Shown piece by piece: positions 11,546-21,849 of a stretch of DNA of 64,000 nucleotides. The translations under genes were made by a program, and so were the position numbers. Each line of letters begins with the position of its first letter. Position 1 is the stretch's first letter. The stretch comes from Ceratothoa steindachneri. Its lineage: Eukaryota > Arthropoda > Malacostraca > Isopoda > Cymothoidae. The notes beneath the pieces are model-generated. The model worked only from the letters and a program-made list of their open reading frames with translations. It had not been told where the DNA came from and ran no database searches. The DNA is taken from positions 67,469,035-67,533,034 of the forward strand of contig OZ018321.1 of assembly GCA_963969495.1 (NCBI GenBank), given 5' to 3'.

Positions 11546-13857
11546 TTTAGCTAAATTTTTCCGCTAGGAGCTTGGAGTATATCTTCCACAGATATAACAA
11601 AAGTTGTCTGGGCTATTTATACATCTTCGCTGATTCACGTTTTCAACTGAGTTTGTATATATCCTGTTATATACTTTTGTGCATTTATATTTCATTTACA
11701 AATTAATTGAGAGATAAATCTAAAAGAAATGCAATTAATCACTGTATGTAAATACCGTTTCAATACCACTACTATAATGGCTAAAGTGAACAACATGATA
11801 AAGCAGGAGTGTAACGCAGGAACCAAATACACACAACACATTCTCTCACTATGGTAGCCGAAGCCACACTCCCCATATGTGTAACTAAAGCGTATGTGTG
11901 TAACTCAGGAAGCTTACGTGCAAGAACAATTCTGATTATAGATTCGGAATCAGCATACTCGATTTAGTCTAAATCATAAGCTAATACTCAAGTAGCAAAA
12001 TCATTGTTCACTAAGGTAATTCACAAATTTCAAGATATTTGATCACTGCCAATGTTTTAAATTATCGTTTAAAGCTATACCTATTTCCTTTTACTTTTCT
12101 TTTCAAATTAAATAAATTACCATCATTGAGCCTACTTAAAGAATCGAACTGAGGCAAAAAATAACCAAGCCACTGAAATTGCGATATATTTTTTCTTATT
12201 TTAATGCCCTGAACGTAGAGGAAAATTTTAAAGGAGAGAAAACAGAAGTATATTTGAGATAAATTTCTAAATTGTTCTTAGAATCAAAATGCATTTGCTA
12301 ACTATTCCATTATGGAAATTTTAGATCTGAGTTGATAATCTTCAGTGATGAAAACAGTCTTCAAAACTGATTGGTTAAGTAGTATTTTTGTTTAAGCTCT
12401 GGTTATATCAATATGATATGTCAGATATGGCATCCAATATGTTCAGTTTACCTAAGCGCTAATACTTGTTAATTTCTTATAATCTATTAAAAAAAAACTA
12501 GCAAAATATCTTTATTATGCCTGTTTTCTGCCCCCCTCCGTCTAGTCCAAGTTCATGCGGCGTCGCTCCAGTTTTGAAAGTTTTATTTCATCCATCTATA
12601 AAATAATTTTAGGGGCCAGTTCCGAGCGCCAATTCATGGGGACTTTTACATCTCTGTGTGAGGGCCCAAACCAGGCAATTTTTAATGGAGGAAGCAATAA
12701 AGAAAAATTAAGGCAAAAAATAAATTAACTTTTGTGTTTATTTAACTACAGGGATAATAGCATTAATTAATAATTTGAGATTTATAGTGAATAGAATTTA
12801 TGATCTTGGCAATTTAGAAGAATCAAGATTTCGATTGAAAAGTTTATAAAAAATCTATTTCGGTGTTATGAATACAATTTTACGGATAAAATTGATAAAA
12901 TGTTATTTTTTTTTAATTTTATCCTCGTTCGAATGAAATATTGCTCTAATAGAGAGTTCAAATAATATTTCTCCAATATATCAATAGAGCAATATTATAT
13001 TTCATACGAGATTCGAGTACCTTCCTAAGGTAAATTCCTGGCAAGAAACTTGATTTCGTCTTGCAGGAGAGTTTGTGTGAACATGCCTTGCCACCTATAA
13101 ATAAAAGGAACAAACTACTTGGAGCGAATCCAAGCAATACAGGAAGGAATACGTAATGGCAATCGAGTCAGAGATTATTGATTTCTTTTAGGTCACCTTC
13201 TAGGTGTATGTTTGCAGATGCCTAGCCACCATAATTAGCGATTCAAAGTGAGTAGGCGAAGTAGAGTATCACGCTTTGCGTGTGAGATTAACGAAGAAAA
13301 TCACCCCAGGCACAGACTTTTTGCATTTGGCCATGTTGAAATGATTGAACGCCTTTCCTTGAGATGCAAACTTTAAGAGAGAAGAAGATAGAAAAAAACG
13401 TCTCTTTTTCAATCTCACCATGATATTGTTCTATGGGTGGAACAGTAATATATATGGCTCTCTCTTTCCCGGCTGATAAACGAGTCTTAGGTGGAAACAG
13501 TCTTTTGACTAGGAAAAGGGCAGCCATCAAGAACTGCGTCCCTGCCTGAGACTATGTACGTCTGTCTGTGTAAAGTTGGTGTACGCATTTTTAGTCTCTG
13601 TGTAGGGTTATATGTAACTAGTAAAATTCTGTCCACAAATAATTAATTTTAAAAGGAGAATTTTTAACCGCGTGTGACTCTATATCTCACTATATGTTGT
13701 TTCACATTCTCTTTCGAATGATATAATTAACAAGGTCCTCACAAGGATAGCCGAGGAATTATTTTGTTTTCGCAGTAACATCATATCTATTTGGCTGATT
13801 CTAACGAAATTTGAAACCCTTATGTTGTTTTAAATTTTCTTTCAAATAATATAGTGG
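11546..13857. other. AT-rich non-coding stretch
   Basis: No gene recognised. The stretch holds a short inverted repeat at 12923-13010 (listed separately). An 80-residue minus-strand open frame at 13288-13530 has no recognised motif and is probably chance. Confidence 0.5.
12923..13010. repeat. short imperfect inverted repeat
   Basis: The left arm (12923-12950), containing ATGAAATATTGCTCTAA, is complementary to the right arm (12982-13010), read as CTCGTATGAAAT then AATATTGCTCT on the other strand. The core AATATTGCTCTA pairs perfectly. Arms of about 28 bases surround a loop of about 30 bases. It could be a foldback or MITE remnant; no target duplication was defined. Confidence 0.6.
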
Positions 13858-14790
13858 AACCATCGAACAACATAGGGGCTGCCCATCGTTTGTTCCGTGT
13901 TCCAAAGCCTAACGGAACTATTAGATTGGCTACGATATGAGTAGCATCGAAGACTAATACTCTCCTCCGTCCTTCCAACTACCAACTATTGATAAAGTAC
14001 TAAGAAAGGTGGATAAAAATCTTTTTGCAGTAAAAATAGACTTAAAAGACGGATTTTATTACCTTAAACTCCACGAGAAAGCTCGTCCCCTCTTCGGTGC
14101 CTCCATTTTTGGACAAAAGTCCAGATCCAAAAGGATGCCCATGGGATTCCCAGGAACTGCTTTTATTATGCAGCAAGCAGTTGGCCCCGTTTTTACAAAC
14201 TGGGTCACTCAAACTAGCTGCCTATCGTTCACTTATTTGTACGATATCTTCTTAGTAGGTCACAAAAAGTGTCTCAAAAAGTGCTTAAAATTAGTATCAG
14301 TAGATCCCTTAACATAAATCTTAGAAAAAGTGAACTAGTGCGTACACAAAAAAATAATATTTTATGTGTTAAAATTTATATAAAAACAAAATGTGCTGCC
14401 TTAACTATTTCTCTAGCTAAAAAAGTGAGAAATGCTATTAGTTTTTAAGTATAAACAGGACCCCTAGGAAAACCTGGTTATGTATGGCTGGTCTTATTAA
14501 CTTCGTCACTCCTATTGTTAAACTCCTGCGTCTAAAAAATTTCCTGCTTCTTCTCCCCTTTGATCCATACAAAATGGACCAAGTGGCAACGCAGAAAGGC
14601 CTCTCCATTGGTAGTGCATTCTGATGCCTTAGAAACACGCCTAGGTATTTCCATGTTAGGAAGTCTCCACACTATACCTGCGGCAGATCTGGATACCAAA
14701 ATCTTTGTAAAGGAATCCTTGGCTTTTATCCTCTCCATAATTTTAATGCCTAACGCGCGAATCTTCGCGTACAACATCGGAGCAATTTGG
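13858..14790 (+). pseudogene. reverse transcriptase/RNase H fragment of unassigned clade
   Basis: From 13858 the frame reads HRLFRVPKPNGTIRLATI, an RT finger-type motif; the frame at 14009-14317 then gives FAVKIDLKDGFYYLKLH (first catalytic Asp block), RMPMGFPGTAFIMQQAV and the YxDD-box remnant YLYDIFLVG, where the first Asp is Tyr. A later frame (14560-14800) has VHSDALETRLGI, KESLAFILSI and NIGAIWNM, an RNase H-like order. The set suggests an RT-RNase H element of the LTR, DIRS or pararetrovirus-related side rather than a non-LTR element; I cannot fix the clade. Stops near 13937 and in the linker show it is dead. It ends where element C begins. Confidence 0.7.
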
Positions 14791-16088
14791 AACATGACTG
14801 AGCTCCACCTGGCCCACTGGGACGGCCACACACAGCCATGGGGGCGGCTCGACCTCACACTTGTGCCGGGCAACCTACAGCCCAGCACCACAAGGCAGGT
14901 CCACCCTACTCTCAACAGTGACCATTAGGGCACCCTCACTACCTTCACTGTAGCCCCACCAGCTTCTCCTCTCCAGCCACCCAGTGGAACGTCAGGAAAG
15001 CGGATTGGGAAAAGTTCCAAGCCACTCTGGACGAATGGTGGTCCACGTATGTGCCTCTGAGGACATGCACCTGCAGGAGAGGGACCTTACGGCAGCCATA
15101 TAGAGTGCAGCAAACGCGGCCATGCACAGAACAGCATTTGAACGCCGCCGGCGCCCGGACTGGTAGTTTTCTAACGATGAAGTCTGGGAGCACAACCGCC
15201 GCGTCAACGTCGGAGGAGGCTCTACGAGAAGCGTCCGGCCGCCATCAACTTGCAGAACCTTCAAGACGTGGTAGCCCACGCGCGACAGGTGTCCCTGAGC
15301 GCCAGGGATGAAAAGTGGCTGGAGTGGTGCGCATCTTTTAGCCAACACACCTCCCTTGGCCAGCTGTGGGGGTGCTTCAGGATGGCCTCCTGCGCTGCTC
15401 CGACCCGCCCAGCTGCCCACCTACGCCCACAGCAAGAGACAGATCGGCTGGTAAAGTGCTTCACAATCAGGGGTTCCAGCGAGCAGCTCCCTCTCCACAA
15501 CCACTACCTCTAGCAGCAGCTACGCCCACAGCGCGATGAAGAGGTCAGGGAAGTGCGTGGCCAGCCGCACAGGACGAAACAGCCCTTCACGCTCGAGGAG
15601 CGGGCCAGGGCCAGCCCTTCTGAACGCGTCGTGGTTGGCAGGCTGTCTGCAAGGACGCCTACTACAGCCCATCCCCAAGCCGAAGGAGCCCACCATATTC
15701 AGGTCAATCTCCCTCCTAGCTGCACCGGAAAAACAGCGGAGAGGATGGTGCTGAGTCGCCTACAGTGGAGTGTGGGAAGCCTTCACCACCACGTGTTCGG
15801 GTACACTAGGGAGTTAAGCACAGCGGACTGCATAATCACCCTCCTGCCTAACGCCAACAACCAGCGACAATCGTAGTCCTCCTTGACCTCGAGAAGGCAT
15901 TAGAGCTGGCTAGCCCCTACGCTATACTAGCCGCCCTTGTGAGGAAGTGCATCCGAGGGAGACTGCTGGGCTGGCTACAGGACTACCTTCACCAGTGCTG
16001 AGCACGTGTGAAGTCTCAGGTTCACAAGTCTTCCTATCATACCTTCGAGAACCGGACGCGCCAGGGCGGCATCTTCAGCCTGTTCCGC
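14791..16088 (+). pseudogene. element C, Jockey-superfamily non-LTR ORF2, 5' part
   Basis: GC-rich remnant of a second non-LTR family. The start retains an endonuclease C-terminus (LDLTLVPGNL followed by TLNSDH, about 14850-14925), then a linker, then RT blocks: SCTGKTAERMVLSRLQW (about 15715-15770), VFGYTRELSTADCIITLL (about 15797-15850), a FLDLEKA-like block near 15880-15900, and FENRTRQGGIFSLF (about 16044-16085). Frames shift repeatedly. The reading is cut at 16088 by insertion of I-type copy 1 and resumes at 21515. The N-terminal endonuclease is missing on the left. Confidence 0.75.
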
Positions 16089-16133
16089 CCCGTAAGGGGC
16101 GCGGCGATTTGCCATCCTGGTCGCCGTGCTGGC

Positions 16134-17812
16134 ATGGGGGCTTCTGCCGGCAGAGGTGAGAAGCGGGTTCATTCCCCGCCCTCCTCTCCAAAAAAGAAAA
16201 AGACTAGAAAGACAAAGAAGACTCGGTGCTCCTCTCCATCCGCGGGGGCTGAGGGGACCGATAGGTCTGCTGCCATTTTGGTACGCGACCAAGCCAAGAT
16301 CGGCACATCCAGCCCCTCTACCCCCCCGTGTGCGGAGCCCCTGACTAAGACCAAGATTGCACAGGGCGGAGCCTCGATGACATTGGGGCCCCTCATTCAG
16401 AGGTTACCTGGCGTTTTCGAGCCCGCTGGCCTCAAACGCTTCCTCGTTATTCGCTCCACTGATAGCACCATGTTGTCCAAGGGCAACATGATCCATCAGA
16501 AGAGAGGATTAGCTAGTGCAATTGGTAGAGAGCCGAAGGTGACCCGTTTCTCGGACGGCAGCCTTCTGGCGAATGCGGCGAATCCCGCCGAGGCGGCCAA
16601 GATAAGTGCTCTTCGGACACTTCATGGCACCCCGGTGAGTGTGACGCCACACTCTACCATGAACTTTGTAAAAAGAGTAGTTTATGCGAGGGAACTCGTT
16701 GTCTACTCCATTGAGGACATCACCCTAGAGCTTCCCGACCATGGGGCAGTCAAAGTCGAACGTGTGATGAGAAAACAGGGAGGGGCCTCGAGACCCACCC
16801 CTACACTCTTCGTCACGTTCGACTGTGATAAGCTCCTTGAGTCGGTGCGTGCCGGTTGGTACCGCTACCGCGTGAAGGCATTCGTGCCACTTCCGCGGCG
16901 GTGCTATTACTGTCACCTCTTCGGCAATACGAATCGCTCATGTAGACGTGCAAAGTCGGGGTCACCCGAAGTACGTGTAAATTGCTCCAAGGTCGCACAC
17001 GATAAGCCTAAATCGTGTGTGGCCAAGTGTGTCAATTGCGGAGAGCCACACCCTGCTTCTTTGAAGCAATGTGGTGCATATCTCCTGGAGAAAGAAATCC
17101 TATCCGTTCAGGCCTAGGATAGACTCTTATACCGCGAGGCTAAGGACTTGGTCCTGGCGCGCCCAGCTGTGCCTGGGACGTCATATGCCTAAGTAGCTAG
17201 AAAGGCACCCTCTGCTCCTGGCCCATCCAGGCCAACGAGCACGGTTGTTTCCGCACCCATTTGGAGCCCTTCTGCGGGCTCTACCCAATCCGGGCGCTCC
17301 CCTGGTAAAGCTGGCGGCAAAAAGGGTTCATACCCAGCCCCGGCTAAAACCAGGGCTCCCCCTTCTTCCCCCAGCGTGACCATTTCCCGCTAGGCGAAAC
17401 GGCCACGCGCCTCCACCGAGTAGTCAGACTCACAGGAGGCAACACCCCTGAAGATGGTCGCTAGGCTATCTTCGGGGGTTCCTAAAGCTTTCCCCCGAAA
17501 GGAGGACAGCAACAAAGGAGCTTCAGCTCCTTCGCCCACGCCCCGAGGTGGAGCGAGTGGCTCGGAGACGGGGGTTCCTCGAAAAGAGGTCCCCCCGCCT
17601 CCGAAGCCGCAGCGCCCGCCTAAGGTTTTGAGGCGGAGGGAGGAAAAGACTCGCATGGCGAGCCCAACCTCCCCCAATAAGTCCTCGAAGGCGACAGCAC
17701 CTCCAGCGCTTTGTCCGGCCAACAGCGCCCGGGATTCTGCCCCCGGGAAGCGTACGGCCATTCCCGTGAGGGTCTTCCGTTCGAGTGGGGCTCCCGCGTC
17801 TCGTCCGAGCTA
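16134..17812 (+). pseudogene. I-type copy 1 ORF1 (Gag-like RNA-binding protein)
   Basis: ORF1 proteins of this superfamily bind element RNA. The first usable ATG is at 16134; the preceding frame is open back to 16008 through the disrupted element C, so the upstream residues are fortuitous. After a basic Lys-rich stretch (KKKKTRKTKK) comes an RRM-like region (about 16430-16890) and two zinc knuckles, CYYCHLFGNTNRSC (His replaced by Asn) and CVNCGEPHPASLKQC (about 16902-17075). In-frame stops at about 17116, 17190, 17392 and 17421 break the Pro/Ser/Lys-rich tail, which ends at 17812. The true N-terminus was lost in the 5' deletion relative to copy 2. Confidence 0.85.
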
Positions 17813-17814
17813 GG

Positions 17815-20800
17815 GCTGGAGGGCATATTCCTTCAATGGAATTGCCGTGGACTCCGGGCAAACTGGGAGGAGCTGCGAAGGCTCGTTTTGTCCCGCTCCC
17901 CGTTAGCTATTTTTTTGCAGGAGACCATGCTAGGCGCGTGTTCCCTGCCCGCCCTCCCGGGGTACAAGGGTCTTGCGACCCCACCACCGTGGGATGGCTG
18001 GGCTGGGGGATGCGCGGTTTACCCCCGGCATGATGTCTCCGTTCTTCCTTTCTCTTTAGATACCTCCTTTCAGGTAGTGGCTGTGCAGCTGCACCCGGAT
18101 AGGAGGTATACTATCATTTCTGCGTACATTCCACCGTCAGCTGACTTCGACGCGGGGGACTTCCGCCGCGTCGTGGCACGGTTGCCGAGGCCCTATCTCT
18201 TCCTTGGAGATCTGAACGGCAGGCATCCTCTCTGGGGAGATTACTCCATAAATCCAAGGGGGCAAGTCCTTGTCGATCTGATCGAAGAGCTTGAAATGGG
18301 TGTCCTAAACGTGGATGAGTTTACGCATAACTGTCCAGAAACCGCTTAATTTTCTTGCCTTGACCTATCTTTGTGCTCTTCGGATGCACAGCCTGATTTT
18401 GATTGGGTGGTGGTCGATGACCTCCTTGGTAGTGATCACTTTCCCATTCAAATATCATTTTCAGGGCAACTGCCGCCTGAGAGACCACCTCGGTGGTGCT
18501 TGGCGTGGGCGCGGTGGCCTGCATTTCAGGAAATGACTGAATTCTCTATCTCAGTCGAGGAGTTTAGGTCGGTAGATGAGGCCGTTGAGTTCTTCTCCGG
18601 CAACCTCATCGCCGTGGGCCTGACTACTATTCCTAGGACGTCTGGTCGTTTTGCACGCCGACCGCTCCCGTGGTGGTCGGCCGAGTGTGAGACGGCCCTC
18701 AAACAGAAGCGTTATGCCTACATGCGCTATAAGCGCCGCCCGAACGATTTCACTGTCGCTGAATTTCGTCGGGCTAGGGCTAGGTTCCGGTATATTTCGA
18801 ATCACGCCCGCCGCTCTTCTTGCCGGGCATACGTGTCTTCACTTAACGGAAAGACCCCTTTAGCTGAGGTGTGGAAGCGAGTCAAAAGGATTCGGGGCAA
18901 GTTCTCGCAGGACCCCCCTCCCGTTCTCCAGGAGAATGGGACCGCAATCTCGGACCCCGCGTCCGTGACGGAATCCTTCACGACCACTTTTTCTGCATTC
19001 TCTAGCCGTGATGCTGCTCCGCCAGCATTCAATCCACGTCGTGATGTCGCGGAAGGCCGCCGGCTGGACTTTACCTCCAGAGGCGGAGACCCCTTAACGA
19101 CAAGTTTACTGTAAGCGAGTTGCGTTCCGCTCTCGCTTCGTGCGCGCATACCGCCTACGGTCCAGACGATGTCCCGTACGCCATGCTTCGACATCTAGGT
19201 GAGCGGGGCATGGCGTTGCTGTTAGATTTGTTCAACAGGATCTGGGTAAAAGTTCTTCTCCCAGACTCCTGGCGAATCGCTACTGCGCTTGCCTTTCGCA
19301 AACCGGTGAGAGATCACTCTACTCCGACCGGTTTCCGCCCAATCTCTTTAACCTCTTGCGTGTGCAAGTTGATGAAAAAATTGGTAAATGTTAGATTAGC
19401 CTTTTTCCTGGACAGCGGAGGCCATCTGTCTTCCGCACAGTGCGGCTTCCGCAAGTTCCACTCCACGTCGGATGCTCTGCTCCGACTGGAAAATGCCGTC
19501 TGCGAGGCTTTCCTTCGTAGACAGCACTACGCCACGGTGTTTTTAGATCTGGAGGTGCTTACGGAAGATGTTCTCGCTACGCTCTACGTGGACGACGTTT
19601 CGATCTCTTTTGGCGCTGCCCAGATGCCAACTCTGGAGCGTCGACTCCAACAAGCATTGAACCGCGTCTCTTGCTATGCCGAAGCGCACAGGTTTCGGTT
19701 TTCTTTGGCCAAGACTAAGGTGGTGCACTTCTGCCGCCATCCACGGCTTCAACCCGACCTAGATTTGTTTCTTAATGGGGTGCGCCTGGATGTGGTTAAG
19801 TCGCACCGTTTCCTTGGTCTTGTATTCGACCGACGCCTCACGTGGGAGGCTCATATTCGCAGCCTTAGGGTCTCTTGTACCCGCGCCATGGACATTCTCC
19901 GTTCCGTGACGTTCAGCGCTTGGGGCGCTGATAGGGCTACTGCCTTACTTTTTTATCGATCCTTTGTTCGTTCAAAGCTTGACTACGGATGCGAGTTTTA
20001 TGCATCCGCAGCCGAGCGTTTATTGCGGAAGGTGGATTCGATCCACCACACCGGCCTTCGCCTTGCGACCGGTGCCTTCCGCACTTCCCCCATTGAGAGC
20101 CTGTTGGTCGATGCTGGGGAGATGCCACTCGCTCTGCACCGCGTGCAGTGTATCACTCGACTGTACGCGCGAGCCCGGCGCCTCCCTCAGTCGCCAACAG
20201 GTCTCACTGCATCCGCAGCTGATCTTGATGGTGCCTATGCCGTCGAGAGACGCCAGTCATACCCTAAGCCTTTTGGGCTTAGGGCCAGGAAACTCCTTCG
20301 AGAGGTAGATATCGCTCTCGGGCCGGTGGTGCCCCTGGGTTTGCCCAGGACGCCACCCTGGAGGTTACCACATTTGGCTATTTGTCGCTACGCCTCTGCT
20401 CCTTAAGCTTGTACTGCGCCGGGAGTATTGCGTTCGACCTTTTTGGAGCACACATCGTGTCACGCTGGAACCGTGCCAGTGTATACGGATGGCTCCAAGT
20501 CCCAAGAGGGGGTCGGCTTCCACGCCGTATCCCCTCTGTTTGAAGTCAGCGGGGCTTTACCAGGCGCTGCGTCTGTCTTCACGGCCGAGCTGGTGGCAAT
20601 ACACCACTCGGTACGGGAGATTACGCGACGTGCCTGGTTCGGAGACCGGATTGTGATCTATAGCGACTCACAAAGCGCCCTGAGTGCTCTCGGGGCATTG
20701 GAATCTCCGCATTTCCTGGTTAGCGATATCCGTGACGCCACGCTTTTGGCGAGCCGGGCAGATGTCGAGATTATCTTCTGCTGGGTTCCTGGACATGTAT

Positions 20801-21315
20801 GAATTGCAGGGAATGAGCGCGCCGATGAGGCCGCCAAAGAGTCCGCGAGGACTCTCCGGCCGGACCAACGTTTCGCTCTTTCTCACACCGACTACATGGC
20901 AGATATACTGGCAGCTCTTCGGACTGCTTGGCAAAGAAGATGGGAGGCGGTCGAAGGAAACTTAAAGTTGCGTGCCATTGCGCCGCGACTGTTCTCATGG
21001 ATCTATCCCCCAATGCCACGGCGGCTTCAGGTTGCTTTCTGTCGTCTTCGAATCGGACACACTCGTGTGACGCATCGCTACTTGATGGAGCGCTCGCATG
21101 CGCCCTATTGCAACAACTGCGTCGTCCCCCAGACTGTTCGGCATATTCTTGTCGAATGTCCCAGTCTGGGTGATCTTCGCGCACGATACCTGTCTCGGTA
21201 CCGGGATGGGCGGGGTCGCTACCGCCTGTCCCTTGTACTCGGGACGAGTGCGTGCACCATGACTGGTGGACTTACTGACTTTTTGGGGAAGGCCAGCCTT
21301 CTCCCTTTCATTTAA
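17815..21315 (+). pseudogene. I-type copy 1 ORF2 (endonuclease, RT, RNase H)
   Basis: ORF2 makes the nick and cDNA for target-primed reverse transcription. Apurinic-type endonuclease: FLQWNCRGLRANW (from about 17827), LQET, GDLNGRHPLWGD (about 18205) and GSDH (18428-18439). RT: FRPISLTS and QCGFRKFHSTSDALL, then an in-frame deletion, then the catalytic box YVDD (19585-19596). RNase H: YTDGSK (about 20480), AELVAI, IYSDSQSAL, WVPGH. A Cys/His tail (CNNCVVPQTVRHILVECP) follows. Lesions are few: a stop near 18347, a frameshift near 19095, stops near 20404 and 20801. The frame is open back to 17711, overlapping the ORF1 end by about 100 bases. The RT deletion removes the first catalytic Asp block, so it was non-autonomous even without the stops. 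Confidence 0.92.
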
Positions 21316-21416
21316 CCCGGTTTTATTGTTGTTGTTGTTTTTGTTATCGTTTTTGTTATTGCTTTGTTATTGTTATTTCTTTTTATTTTTGTTTCCTGTT
21401 GAATTATTTTGAAGTA

Positions 21417-21474
21417 GCCTAGAACTAGGCTGTTTGTTTACGGCAACTTATGCCTAAGTCGGCAGTCGCCAGAT
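21417..21474 (+). promoter_or_regulatory. I-type 3' UTR stem-loops, copy 1
   Basis: Two hairpins lie just before the A-run: AGCCTAG-AA-CTAGGCT, and further on CGGCAACTT...GGCAGTCGCC (21441-21474), the degenerate form of a GGCGACT/AGTCGCC stem seen intact in copies 2 and 3. By analogy with other non-LTR elements a conserved 3' stem-loop may be recognised by the element's RT; that role is inferred. Confidence 0.6.
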
Positions 21475-21514
21475 AGCATCTTAATCAAAAAAAAAAAAAA
21501 TCAGCCTGTTCCGC

Positions 21515-21800
21515 TTCAATGTGCTGATAGAGCAGCTGGTAGCGATCCCCTATCAGGAAGGAACCATCCTACTCAGCTACAGCGGCGACCTAGCCCTCTT
21601 CGTCACCGGGCACGGCAACAAGCTCTCGCGGGCTCAAGAAGCGCTGCACCTCATCACGCCAACACTGGTGGGCTCCGTGCTTTGTGTAATGTGTACGATT
21701 ATATTATGTGTATTTAAATATTATTATATCATATTCTTATTATTGTATTTGTATTAGATTATATATAAATGTACGCTATTGCACAATAAACCTATACAAA
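21515..21800 (+). pseudogene. element C, RT remnant and 3' end
   Basis: Resumes element C exactly after the target duplication. The frame from 21521 reads FNVLIEQLVAI then LLSYSGDLALFVTGHGNKLSRAQEALHLIT, an RT box 5 region with YSGD (21578-21589) in place of YADD. The RT is then cut short near 21685 and passes into an AT-rich tail ending with an AATAAA signal at about 21786. The short distance from YSGD to the tail shows a large internal deletion of the RT thumb and C-terminus. Confidence 0.75.
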
Positions 21801-21849
21801 CCAAAAACAAAGTTATTTCCATAATTTCATAAATAAAATACCCTATGCA

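Larger units (their letters stand above)
16089..21500 (+). mobile_element. I-type non-LTR retrotransposon, copy 1
   Basis: A near-complete element of the I/Jockey superfamily with 5' end CCCGTAAGGGGC, a Gag-like ORF1, an ORF2 with endonuclease, RT and RNase H, and a 3' A-run (21487-21500). It is flanked by a perfect 14-bp target-site duplication TCAGCCTGTTCCGC at 16075-16088 and 21501-21514, which proves the boundaries. Compared with copy 2 it lacks about 1.2 kb of 5' untranslated region plus the ORF1 N-terminus (junction near 16131) and about 230 bp of the RT core (junction near 19553). RNase H together with a two-knuckle ORF1 suggests the I-like group; the exact clade needs a phylogeny. Confidence 0.93.
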
